From NCBI GenBank assembly GCA_014529385.2, contig CM043952.1:52509119-52573118 (forward strand): DNA of 64,000 nucleotides, written 5' to 3'. Shown here in pieces: positions 21,577 to 31,091 of the stretch. The first letter of the stretch is position 1. Every line of letters starts with the position of its first letter. Made by a program: the position numbers and the translations under genes. A model generated the notes under the pieces. That model was not told where the DNA came from and searched no databases. It saw only the letters and a list, made by a program, of their open reading frames with translations. The stretch is from Adiantum capillus-veneris (lineage: Eukaryota; Streptophyta; Polypodiopsida; Polypodiales; Pteridaceae).

Positions 21577-23930
21577 CTATGATCATGAAACTCTTTGCTT
21601 ACCTTTGGTAGAGGATGTTCTCTGAGGTTGTCACGATTTCTTTCATGGTTTACACAGACTGTGAGAAATTGGATAGCTCGTTTACCATCTTTGCTACGTA
21701 TTATAGCATATGATGAACCATCGTCCATTACCTTTGTTTCCATTCGAACTCCCACAATGTAGGGTTGTCCAAGGATGAGATGATATGAAGATGTATCCTG
21801 TACAAAGAAGTTTTGGTCAATCTTTACATCACCTATTGTTACCTTCACACCTGGACATGCTGCATACAATTCACCGGATGAATTGTTTGCCACTTTTACC
21901 ATCCAACCATGATCTGTGTCCATCGGCCATTTGCACTTGTTGTAGAGACTCTTTGACATTATGTTTATTTCTGAACCATGGTCAATCAAGGCAACAAATG
22001 GCTCTTCAAGATCACCTACGTTGACCAAAGTTTCTGTAGTAGCCCTTGCCCAATGACTTCGTGAATAGTAACTCCTAGGAATATCTTCAACTTCTTCATC
22101 ATCATTTGAGAAATACACTTGCTTCACTCTCCCACTAGATTGGTAGCATCCTACCACAACTCCATCATTCTCCTTATTTTGCAGTTGCATCCCTTGTGTC
22201 TTTGAGGTTTCCTCTTCAACCTGTGGACGAGAAACTTCAGCAAGGGTTTGCCGCTTTCTCTTGATGATGTCAATGATCTCCTCATGGAATTCACGCTTTG
22301 CAATGCCAAGAACTTTTCCCAGAGTAAACTCAATCTTGCTATTCAAGATCCTTTCCTCCAAGACTTTCTTTAAATCTGTAGCAACCTCAATATCAGATTG
22401 TAGTTTATAAGTTGGGCCTTTTGTCTTACCTTTCATTGGCTCTTTCTTCTTTCCTGTTGTAGACTCCTCCATGAGTACTTCAGGTGGAGATGCTCCTTGT
22501 GTTGAGGGTGTTTGAGAAGGCATTGAGTCGCTTCTTCCCCCACTTCTAGAAGCTCTTTTTGATGGTCCTTCATCAGCATTCTCACGTCTGCGCTTCTCTT
22601 CTACAATTGCCTCATTTTGTTGGCATTTTGTAATGTAGGCATGCACTGACAATGAGTCCACTGGATCATTCCATCCTGTTTCTAGACGTATGCAATCACC
22701 TGCTTCATGTAGAATCTCTTTTGTAAGCTTTCCCTTTGTAGCTAATTGCATGACATTTGGCCAAATTTGACCATGATGGTCACTCACTTCTTCATCACAA
22801 AAATGTTCAATTTTGACTCCATAAGTAGCTGCCTCAACTGAAGAGGTGGCATGCTTGGTTGCCATATCTTCAACTAAGGTTTGCATTCCCCCCTTCCCAA
22901 AGTTAGTTCTCAAGGGTAGACCTGTCTCTCTTAAGTGGATTTTACCATCCTTAAAAAAGACAACATCTTTTGACAAAGCATCACTAAAATCATCACAATC
23001 CCTTCTTACGTGGTTTGTACTATCACACCAAATACATCTATTAACAAACCCTTCTTTGGGCTGTTGTCTTTGCCTAGGAAGTGGCCCTGATGGTTGGCCT
23101 TTTTCTTCAAGCTTTGCAAACTTCACCTTCAAGTCACGCATTCCCTTCACAAGCTCATCTAGCATGGACTCATCAAACTTAGGAGCGATAAAAGTAGGCT
23201 TTACCATTTTGTCAGAAGTTGAGGTGGAAAGACTTGTAGTGTTTACTACCATCTTGTCCCTTCTTCTTTGTCGTTTGGCAAGCAGTGAGACAGCACCTTC
23301 AACCTCATTCCAATCGGTCTTTAGTCCTTGCTCAGCATCTTTATCTTCAAGAAGAAGCTCCAAATTTTCTTGAAACTCTTTACCTGCAGCTTGTAAGAAA
23401 AGATCTGTCTTCTCTTCATCTAGTGTGGCCCTTTCTGTCCTAGTGAGTTGTGCATAATGCCGCTCAAATTCCCTAAGTAGCTCTGTTATTGATAGTCCTT
23501 GCTTTGGCTTGACTACCCATTCTAAGAATGTCCTTTTGGTCACTCTCTCAGAGTCCTCCATGAAATATTCCTCCTTTAAAGCTACTTTGAGTTCTTCCCA
23601 ATTTCTCCCATGCCCATCTTTAATTGCCCTAACATGCTCCCTAATTTCTGGAGCAACAACTAGCTCAAAGCTTTGAATCATCTCACCTTCTGACACGCGA
23701 TGCAGCTCCATCTCCTTCACATACTCGCGTAAGTACGTGGTTACATCTTTTCCATTGAACTGATCCATTCTGTTGACGACCGCTTGTATGGCCTTCGTTG
23801 CTGAAATCTCCCTTCTTTCAGTAGCATGTTGTTGTTGCATGAACATTGCAAATGCTTGAAACATTTGCATTGTTGCTGGGTCAAAATGCATACCCTGTTG
23901 CTCAACATGATCACCCATGGTTACCCACAA
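21543..23930 (-). CDS. A1 Gag-protease polyprotein (795 aa)
   Basis: The start at 23930 lies just after the primer site and the frame is uninterrupted. Residues 40-225 are capsid-like, helical and charged. A CCHC zinc knuckle is at C299-C302-H307-C312. Residues 505-560 hold a basic block (TYKLQSDIEVATDLKKVLEE and IAKREFHEEIIDIIKRKR) conserved in A2. The retropepsin has the active site LIDHGSEIN with D650, using DHG/DHGS in place of the common DTG/DSG. A C-terminal flap and dimer region includes LILGQPYI (718-725). It ends GQVPL and TAA, inside the frameshift stem-loop. Gag forms the particle and the protease matures it. It looks intact. Confidence 0.92.
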   Translation of the reverse strand: MWVTMGDHVEQQGMHFDPATMQMFQAFAMFMQQQHATERREISATKAIQAVVNRMDQFNGKDVTTYLREYVKEMELHRVSEGEMIQSFELVVAPEIREHVRAIKDGHGRNWEELKVALKEEYFMEDSERVTKRTFLEWVVKPKQGLSITELLREFERHYAQLTRTERATLDEEKTDLFLQAAGKEFQENLELLLEDKDAEQGLKTDWNEVEGAVSLLAKRQRRRDKMVVNTTSLSTSTSDKMVKPTFIAPKFDESMLDELVKGMRDLKVKFAKLEEKGQPSGPLPRQRQQPKEGFVNRCIWCDSTNHVRRDCDDFSDALSKDVVFFKDGKIHLRETGLPLRTNFGKGGMQTLVEDMATKHATSSVEAATYGVKIEHFCDEEVSDHHGQIWPNVMQLATKGKLTKEILHEAGDCIRLETGWNDPVDSLSVHAYITKCQQNEAIVEEKRRRENADEGPSKRASRSGGRSDSMPSQTPSTQGASPPEVLMEESTTGKKKEPMKGKTKGPTYKLQSDIEVATDLKKVLEERILNSKIEFTLGKVLGIAKREFHEEIIDIIKRKRQTLAEVSRPQVEEETSKTQGMQLQNKENDGVVVGCYQSSGRVKQVYFSNDDEEVEDIPRSYYSRSHWARATTETLVNVGDLEEPFVALIDHGSEINIMSKSLYNKCKWPMDTDHGWMVKVANNSSGELYAACPGVKVTIGDVKIDQNFFVQDTSSYHLILGQPYIVGVRMETKVMDDGSSYAIIRSKDGKRAIQFLTVCVNHERNRDNLREHPLPKVSKEFHDHREMMVFGQVPL

Positions 23931-23947
23931 ACTCTCACCCTAGCAGA

Positions 23948-23965
23948 TTCACGTCGGGTTCACCA
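23948..23965 (-). other. A1 primer-binding site
   Basis: Minus-strand TGGTGAACCCGACGTGAA lies six bases after the LTR end. It starts with TGG, complementary to the tRNA CCA tail. The plus strand reads like the 3' end of a tRNA (T-loop-like TTCACG, then acceptor GGGTTCA-CCA). It is not the initiator-Met type seen in element D. I have not assigned the tRNA. Confidence 0.7.
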
Positions 23966-24169
23966 AAAATATGTCGAGAAATTTGGGGTCTTGCCAGGAA
24001 AGCACCGGGCTTATGGCTGTGAGAGTTTGTGAGAGAACTCAATAAAACTATATGAAGGAGTTAAACCATAGATGCCATGAAGACTAGGGTTTGGAAAGAA
24101 GTGCAATCAAAGAAGACTCACTCTTTCTCTCTTGCACTCACACACAAAGAAAGAACGCAAAAGAGAATG

Positions 24170-24382
24170 TCAAAACAATACGAAGATGAAAACATCAAGG
24201 CTATGGTCATATCGTATCGTGGGTAATATGAAAGGGTTAATGGATGATTTAATGGCATTCAATCTTGGCTGACCAAATAGGCTACGAATTGTTCTTTGGA
24301 ATTGTAGTTTTGTGCTTACCATAATATATATATTTTGTCTAGTGATTGGGATTAATTGTGTGTACAAATCCTCTTGGTTCAT
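24170..24382 (-). CDS. Pre-gag small protein b (70 aa), 5' LTR copy
   Basis: Equivalent of 16118-16330. It ends at 24170, about 240 nt before the Gag start at 23930, with the primer site in between. Compared with the other LTR copy, a few residues differ (QPRLN for QPRFN, ILPTIRY for ILPMIRY) and the frame stays open, as does the ATGA junction. Confidence 0.6.
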   Translation of the reverse strand: MNQEDLYTQLIPITRQNIYIMVSTKLQFQRTIRSLFGQPRLNAIKSSINPFILPTIRYDHSLDVFIFVLF

Positions 24383-24597
24383 AGCAAGATAACTACGCTT
24401 ACATCAAAAGAAAAATTATAGTCTATGAGAGGTAGTATGATGGGATCCAGTGATAGAAGTATTTCATTGAGCCTTTTAGGGCCGAAGAGAAACACTATAC
24501 GTTGTTGAAAGTGTATTTTACGGCTAATCCATACGTTAATTCTAATAGATCGTACAGAGTGAAAGCGATAGAAATGATCATCATGTGGGTTATTCAT
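24379..24597 (-). CDS. Pre-gag small protein a (72 aa), 5' LTR copy
   Basis: Equivalent of 16327-16545 in the 5' LTR, so this is the copy that would be translated from the leader of the element RNA. It keeps FGPKRLNEILLS, where LFG matches the C1 protein and protein b better than the FSPERL of the other LTR. Its TGA overlaps the ATG of protein b at 24379-24382. Role unknown. The position upstream of gag in two element families suggests a leader or accessory product. Confidence 0.6.
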   Translation of the reverse strand: MNNPHDDHFYRFHSVRSIRINVWISRKIHFQQRIVFLFGPKRLNEILLSLDPIILPLIDYNFSFDVSVVILL

Positions 24598-24786
24598 CTA
24601 GGATAGTATGTGAGAAATGTAGATATGAGAGAAGTGAAGAGATGAGAAGTTTCCCTCCCAAGCCCTATTCTTGCCCGTAGGCAATAAGGATACTGCGGGG
24701 AGAGATGTACATGTAGCAAAGAGAACCTAAAGAGGATGAATTACTAAGAATGAGAGAGATAGGTTTGGGTAAGGAGATGAGATTAG

Positions 24787-24788
<2 letters not shown>

Positions 24789-24836
<48 letters not shown>
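24789..24836. repeat. AT microsatellite in A1 5' LTR
   Basis: Uninterrupted AT dinucleotides at the position equivalent to 16737-16786. Confidence 0.9.
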
Positions 24837-24842
<6 letters not shown>

Positions 24843-25174
24843 CGAGATGAAAATGAAAACAACAAGAAATCAAGAAAACATCAATGTAGAACACATCTTA
24901 CTTGAAACCCTTCGGCACCATTATTGATGGGAGAGAGAAGAAGAGTGGATAATTCCACTTTGATTGATACACCAAGTGCAAGACCTTCTTTGATTAGAGT
25001 TGATCTTCCAAGGTTAGCTTGTTGCAAGAATGGCTAGTCTCCCTCTAGAAGAAAGTGTAGGCTTGGGCTTATGTTAATGGCTAAGTACAATTAGGCATTA
25101 CTACTCACTCCCTCGAGAATTCCTCTCATCAATGGCTTGAATGCTTGAGTTCCTTCCAAGGAAGAACAGGTCCC

Positions 25175-25182
25175 CTTTTATA
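25175..25182 (-). promoter_or_regulatory. TATA box in A1 5' LTR (probable promoter)
   Basis: Minus-strand TATAAAAG, equivalent to 17127-17134. It predicts a transcript start near 25150 and a leader of about 1.2 kb before the Gag start at 23930. Confidence 0.7.
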
Positions 25183-26013
25183 GGTGTAGGTGAAGGGAAC
25201 CCCCAAGGGTTTACACAAGAAGAGAGGAGCCAGTGTGAACAGGAATTGGAAAAGTTGGAAATGAGCTGTCCCTGCATGATGTGGGCAGACTGGGGTCCAG
25301 TATTTTGATCATATCTCCTCAATCGTGGCTCCAAATAAAAAAGTAAAAATATGGGCAAACACTTCAGCTCATTAGCTATGATTTTCATTTTAAAATCGTT
25401 TTCCAATTCGGATTGGAACCTTGTGTAAAAAATTCATCAAAATAGGGTCCATTTATGGAAGCAAAAGTCTTCATGTGGTCTCCTTAGCCTAGACTTTCAT
25501 TTAATTCCAAAGGACACCTCATGCCATATGCAAGCATGACATTGCTCCTTGACAAATTTTTGTAATCATGCTTGCAATAATGCATTAAAATAAGTGTATC
25601 TTTGAAATCATGCCACCTAGTGTCCCACTAGGATTTGATTCTCTCCTAGTAGCTATTTAAAAAGAAATATAAGAAAAGTATAAAAAATACATAGAATATA
25701 TATATATTGGAGTTTACCCTAGATATAGGATCTAGCTAGGGTGTGAGATGATAATGAAATAGTAGAAATAAAGAATCAATGCTTTTTGCCCCAAGTTAAA
25801 GAGGCGGAGCTATTGACACTTTTCCCATAGTATTTTTTGATGGTAAAGTAAGAATACATTACCCTTGAGATAAATAATAAGATGAGATAGAAAGCTTATT
25901 TTTATACTTACATATGCATATGTACATTATAGGAAATATAATTATGTATCTAAAAAGTTACAAGATAACTCTTGTAGCATGTGTTCCCACTATGTACATG
26001 TCACAACACGACA

Positions 26014-26017
26014 GCGT
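26014..26017. other. A1 target-site duplication, right copy (GCGT)
   Basis: GCGT directly after the LTR end CACGACA, matching 15914-15917. Confidence 0.8.
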
Positions 26018-26129
26018 GCTCTCTCTCTTGATAGATCTCGGCAAGGCTTAAGCAAGGGCTTTGCAAACAAGGCAACCAAGGAGACTCTTTCTCATCAGCT
26101 TAGGCAAGAAGAGATCAAGAAGGACTTGT
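26018..26129 (+). repeat. A2 right LTR, terminal part beyond A1
   Basis: GCTCTCTCTCTTGATAGATC and the following 100 bases match the left LTR at 8599-8711. The match fails after CTTGT. Together with 14327-15917 this rebuilds one LTR, proving that A1 inserted into it. Confidence 0.85.
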
Positions 26130-26455
26130 AAATAGTCATAGGAGAAGAAATAAGCTTTGGCATAGACAGTGATTGAAGAAAAATCAAACAGATGGAATTG
26201 ACACAATAGGATTTTACTCGTATGTAGGCAAATTCGTTTAATTATCTCTTTTTGATGAATTGTGGAGCTGTTAACAGACCGAAGTGATCTGTAATGGGAG
26301 TTTAAGCTCCTAAACTGTCATTAGCATTATTTAATGGTGTAGTGAACGACACTCTTCTTGATTGCATATCAGTTTCGTCGGTGTTACCAGTTGTACTAGT
26401 ACTGTATATAATGGTATTGAAGCTAGTACTTACTTATATTGATATTGGCATTGGT

Positions 26456-26482
<27 letters not shown>
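26456..26482. repeat. AC microsatellite
   Basis: Thirteen or so uninterrupted AC units. Confidence 0.95.
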
Positions 26483-26487
<5 letters not shown>

Positions 26488-26738
26488 ACATGGATTGTTT
26501 TATTGTATTGCTATTTCCCTGGTATATTTTTGCTAGGATTGTTGGCCTAGGATATTTTTAGAGAATAACTCGCTTAAATTAACTACGTAAGTTTTGTAAG
26601 GTAGTACCGTAATGGAACTTAACCCTTAGATACTAAGTGGATTATGGGCGGGTTACCTAGCTCTGTAAATGATGTCGTCTTTTGCTTAATATCAAGGTGG
26701 CTCTCTCCTAATGGGTTTGCCATACTACACTCTTAAGT

Positions 26739-26739
26739 G

Positions 26740-26776
<37 letters not shown>

Positions 26777-26782
26777 TGTGTA

Positions 26783-26862
<80 letters not shown>
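26739..26862. repeat. Compound CT/GT microsatellite
   Basis: A CT run passes directly into a GT run with one TATGCG interruption, 124 bases in all. This is the longest simple repeat in the window. Confidence 0.95.
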
Positions 26863-26863
<1 letters not shown>

Positions 26864-27077
26864 ACATGGAGGCATTGCTACACCATCCCCCTCTTGAAGT
26901 CGGGCCGGCCATACGGCTAATAAGTAAGGTGGCCACTTTCTCCAAACCCTATAAAAAGTGAGCTTTTCATGCTCACTTAGCATTGGTGGTGTGTGTGTGT
27001 GAGTATTTGGGAGAAGTGTCTGTACATTAGAGCTATGAGGATTTTACCTGCAAAGGGGTAGTGTTAAGTGTCAGATC

Positions 27078-27519
27078 TATGGCAAAGGGCAAGGTTAAGC
27101 AGGCTATTGTGGAGTTGGCTGCTCCAACTCAATCTCAGGTGACTTTTGGCATTGAAATGGAATGTTGTCTGAACTATTTGATGGTTGTGAGTATTCCTCA
27201 TGCATATGCTGATAGAGGTACTTGAATAGCATCTTCTACTGAACCATTTTGTATTTGTGGCACTGTTTTTTTCTCACCTTGTGGAGTTAGGAATTACTAT
27301 CAAATGTCTTATCATATGTAGGTGTATGAGCGGCAAAAACATGTATATGTGGCCCACTTCAAGGCTAAAAAACCTCATAAAACTAGTCTCCAACCTTTAT
27401 CTCCTGAGGAATTGCAAAACAAAAAGGGCTCCATTTTGTTTCCCTGCAACCCTTTGTTAATGAAACCATTTGTGAATATATGTTATGGTTTTTACTATTT
27501 GTCTTTGAAAGAAAATTAG
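27078..27519 (+). CDS. Weak candidate for a host gene fragment with one intron
   Basis: A TATA motif (CCCTATAAAAAG) lies near 26947 and an ATG at 27078 (MAKGKVKQAIVELAAP). The frame could be spliced from CTCAG|GTGACT near 27137 to TATGTAG|GTGTATG near 27331, both phase 0. It would continue VYERQKHVYVAHFKAKKPHK and stop at 27517-27519. I recognise no domain. The splice sites are only fair matches and no second exon boundary is convincing. It could equally be a repeat remnant. Confidence 0.2.
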
Positions 27520-27827
27520 ATGGGTGACATCTATAACACGTGGGATACCCATGCATCACGTGCATACAATGCCAATACTAACTATATGTTGTGTTGTTTC
27601 CATGGGTGCAGGTGAGGGTTACCTTCTCAACTATGGTTTTTCAAAGTTCCTTGACTTGAAGATGGTGAACTATTATATCTTCTGGCTCTTGATTTCAACA
27701 CTTATGTATAAAGACTATTCTGTACTATGAATGGGAATCATACCACCTTTTCATTGACATAGTTTCTAGTGTCTTTTGTAATTTGAAGGGATTCTTTGGT
27801 GTATATGTTATATTGTTATTGAAACAT

Positions 27828-27853
27828 ACACACACACACACACACACACACAC
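27828..27853. repeat. CA microsatellite
   Basis: Uninterrupted CA units. Confidence 0.95.
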
Positions 27854-28370
27854 TTTGTCACAACAACTCAACATCTGACCTTGATAGCATATGGGGAATC
27901 TGATTCTATCCTGAATCACTATATCTAGCTACAAAATCTGTCATCCAACCAGCTGCACTCAAACTTGTTTTGAGTTGTTGCCTTGTGTGGGTTTTACATT
28001 ATGCTTTACATAATAATTAATTTCTATCTTTTGCTATGGTAAACACACACTCACACATACTTGGTCACTACAACTACCAAGGGTAGCTAGTTCTGGTAAC
28101 ACTAACTCTACCTATTGGTTTTACTATCCTAACCATGTTTTTTGGTAAACGCTATTCCCAACACACTTCTGGTAGTTACACTAAGCTGTTGTTGCTCTAG
28201 TACAAGCAGCCTACTCATAGCCGGCGGGAGGTGAGCTTGAAATTTTTAAACGTATAGAAAAATGTATTGGATCATTAAATGCTATTGAATATTCTCTTGC
28301 CACCACTACTTTTGGACTTTGTAGTGCTCACTCAATGGATCCCTCCCTCCCTAGAATTGTTGTTTTGTCA

Positions 28371-28372
<2 letters not shown>

Positions 28373-28428
<56 letters not shown>
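28373..28428. repeat. CT microsatellite
   Basis: About 28 uninterrupted TC units. Confidence 0.95.
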
Positions 28429-28432
<4 letters not shown>

Positions 28433-28590
28433 GCCTCTTCTCTTGGGCTCCTTAGTTGTGCTTTTGTTATGGTTAACTTTGTCTCTATCCTTCATAGCCT
28501 CGGCAGCTACTTCGGAGCACAACATATTTAATAGCTGATAGCTTTCTCATTGTATGGTTGTTGTAGTATCTTAGCAAATAGCATCTTAGT

Positions 28591-28592
<2 letters not shown>

Positions 28593-28636
<44 letters not shown>
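28593..28636. repeat. CT microsatellite
   Basis: About 22 uninterrupted TC units, 165 bases beyond the previous tract. Confidence 0.95.
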
Positions 28637-28640
<4 letters not shown>

Positions 28641-30880
28641 TGAGAACTATGGTTGTGTTTTGATGGTCTTATTTTTTGTATCATTAGCTTCGTTACTCAT
28701 TCCACATGGAATCACATGATGTTGACAATGGCAGTATAGACACCCTATATCTTCCTCCATGGTCTATTACAAAACACACCCCAAGGGAAATTCTTCCAGG
28801 TTTACAAAACTACTAGTCTACAAAGAAGATGGAACAAATAAGCATTTAGAAGAGGATGCCATGAATGTGTGAGGATGGTGACATTGATGAGCAAGAGGAA
28901 AATAAAATCTCTAGGACAATTGTAAGTGTTGGCATACTAAAAAAACGGGCTTTCTTAGGGTCTTCAAAAGAGGGTTCTATAGCAACTTCTCCTCCATCCA
29001 ACGTTCTCAGTGTTGCAACCCACATCAAAAAATATCGAGAGAGTCATTTTCTCTAACATTTATCATGCATTATTTGAGGTGAAGACACATCATTCAAATA
29101 ATGAGTTGTTTTTTTAAATGGGCTACTATCATGGCATGACTCAATGGAGCAAGCGGGGGTAGCAATCAAATAAGCAATAGAGATGTTTCCAAGGCTTTAG
29201 TACTTCACCAAATAAATGTCATTGTTGCCAATCTTTGGCTGCGACACGATGTGGAGGAGATGGCACTTCCCTTAGATTCTTGTCACTGTCCACTGCATAG
29301 AGGAAGCATCTTAACGACCAAAATCAAAGAATTTGTGTTTCAATTCTAGTTGGTGGAAACCTGCATCTCACCAAACAAGAAATTTTTTGTTTAAAAAAGA
29401 ATAGGCAAGAGTGCACATGTAGTACATCCACTACATCTAGTCAATTTGCCTCAAGTATATTATCCCAAACATCTTGGGAGTGTGTCATAATGCTTTAATT
29501 AGTTTCATTTAGGTACTTTACTATGTGCTTGTAATGCATTTACATCTTGAAGGTGCCTCCAATTGTTTTCATGTGTATGGTAGTCCTTTATAGTACTTAA
29601 CCTTGCTATATAATGCTTGAGTGGGATTGATAAATGATTCCAACTTCTCATGATTTCCTAATAGTGTATCCAAGTGCTTCCAAATCATGGTCTTCCAAGT
29701 GCTTGATAATCCATTCTTGTAGGCTACCATGCCAAATTCTTCTAAGTACCTCCATGTGTTGATTAGTGATCATGACTTCTTCTTAGTGCTTTAAATAAAT
29801 TTCAAAGGCTTCCAAGTTCTTGGAAGTGCTTCCAAAGACTTTTGTGTGATTTTGAATGCTTCTTTCTAAGTGGTTTCAAGTATGTAATAAATAAGGAGTT
29901 TCAAAAGGGCAACTATATATTAGTCTATACCTTGAAGCAACATTCTTGCAGGAGGGAATCACACCACCTATAAAGTGCATACAACACAACCTAGATCAAC
30001 ATAATGTCAATCGAGGACACAAATGAAATGATAGATGCACATAGGCAATCTCTTTAGCTTGTCAAGTTGAGACCATCCCACACATACAACACTCTGGAAG
30101 GCCAACTAAACCACAATCTAGAATCTCATTGCTCTCAACTACACCATCCAATCCACATGCACACAAACAAAAGGAAACTCACCAAATCATAGTAAAATTG
30201 TATGAAACTTAAGGAACACCATCCCCTTACTAGGATACATATGTTCCAAAGCCTCTAGACTTAAAACCCTCACTCTAGATTCATTTGCAGGAAACACGTA
30301 TGAAGACATAGAAAAATATTGGAAGTGCTCAAAACTAAAATCTATGAGTACCTATGTGTAGCTTATGTCACCACGATTCTAATATGAGTACTTTTACATA
30401 GAAACCAGACATCATTTGGTATACTTACTTACACAAATATCTCATAGATGTGCAGGCACATTTGCTCCGTCTTCATTGGAATGATTGGTGTTTATGTGTA
30501 GTTCTTGCCGAGCCTAGCACGATGGTGCAGTTGGCTTTCTTATGCTATGAACGAGTGGGAAGTATGGACAGGATGAAGCTCATGCTCTCTCTCTTTCTCT
30601 CTCACACACAGTCGATAGAAACTCAAAACTTGATTATGATAAAAGGTCTTCTTAGAAAATGACCTAGGAACCTAATATAGTAAGGCTACCATAGGTTAAA
30701 CCTAAAATAGAGTTGAAGGTAAAATGTCTTTGTATGTACAATCTAGAGGTGCCATTGCACCTCAACTTTTGAAACTAAACTAACTACTCATTACAAGTGA
30801 TGTTTTTAACCATATTCCACAGCATTTCATTACTCTCAAAAAGTAAGACTTTGTTGAGTTATATCATGTTGTTGATTCAC

Positions 30881-30900
30881 GAGTCAACACTCCCCCCTTG
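30881..30900 (-). other. Polypurine tract and LTR start of a minus-strand element (F)
   Basis: The minus strand reads CAAGGGGGGAG followed by TGTTGACTC, the usual junction between a polypurine tract and a 3' LTR. The LTR would extend left from 30889, but its far end and its partner were not found. The same kind of junction, AAGGGGGGAA then TGTTAACT, occurs at 54721. Confidence 0.55.
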
Positions 30901-31091
30901 AATGCATATTGTCCCTAAAACGAACTGGTTGTCAATGTCAGTGTTGTCTATGTTTTTGTTTTTTCTTTTGTGCTCTACTGCTTTTACTTTGTCAAACCAC
31001 AACAAGAACTATGATCCATGCAAATCATAATTGATGACGAACTTTATGTCCTTCAGTGCCAAGCCCCGAGCTGCAACATCTACTGCTGTCA

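Larger units (their letters stand above)
15918..26013 (-). mobile_element. Element A1: nearly intact Ty3/gypsy retrotransposon
   Basis: A 10,096-bp element on the minus strand. The order is 5' LTR (23972-26013), primer site, Gag-Pro (23930-21543), Pol (21576-18058), polypurine tract (17958-17968) and 3' LTR (15918-17957). Flanks carry GCGT on both sides (15914-15917, 26014-26017). By eye the LTRs differ by roughly two dozen substitutions and a few small indels over 2.04 kb, so the insertion is recent compared with its neighbours. Domain order RT-RNase H-integrase places it in Ty3/gypsy. There is no chromodomain. The only coding lesion seen is one TGA in Pol. Confidence 0.95.
23972..26013 (-). 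repeat. A1 5' LTR
   Basis: A 2042-bp partner of the left LTR with the same ends. Differences include a 6-bp insertion (GTGTAG) just beside the TATA box and a longer uninterrupted AT array. As the 5' copy it would drive transcription of the element, and its small reading frames would lie in the leader upstream of gag. Confidence 0.95.
7071..26129 (+). mobile_element. Element A2: decayed Ty3/gypsy copy, split by A1
   Basis: The order on the plus strand is left LTR (7071-8711), gag-protease (8712-10834), RT-RNase H-integrase (to 14279), polypurine tract, then right LTR (14327-15917 continuing at 26018-26129). The right LTR is interrupted by the younger element A1. Proteins are clearly related to A1, but every domain has stops and frameshifts. 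The left LTR joins gag part-way through the capsid region, so the primer site and gag N-terminus have been deleted. The right LTR may extend past 26129, because the left copy is cut at that point. Confidence 0.85.
26130..30880. other. Long stretch with microsatellites and no confident gene
   Basis: About 4.7 kb. Apart from the microsatellites and one weak gene candidate listed below, I see no coding motif on either strand. The part at 29600-29880 repeats the words GTGCTTCCAA / CTTCCAAGTGCTT many times in loose form. Open frames at 26708-26983 and 28328-28538 are simple-sequence translations. Confidence 0.6.

Noticed and set aside
22846-23373. Plus-strand frame of 175 codons inside A1
   Set aside because: Antisense shadow of the intact Gag-Pro frame; no recognisable motif.
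23947-23965. tRNA-like 3' end on the plus strand
   Set aside because: No 5' half, D-arm or anticodon arm nearby; explained as the complement of the A1 primer-binding site.
26708-26983. Frames rich in His-Thr or Cys-Val
   Set aside because: Translations of the GT/CT microsatellite.
28328-28538. Frames rich in Ser-Leu or Glu-Arg
   Set aside because: Translations of a CT microsatellite.
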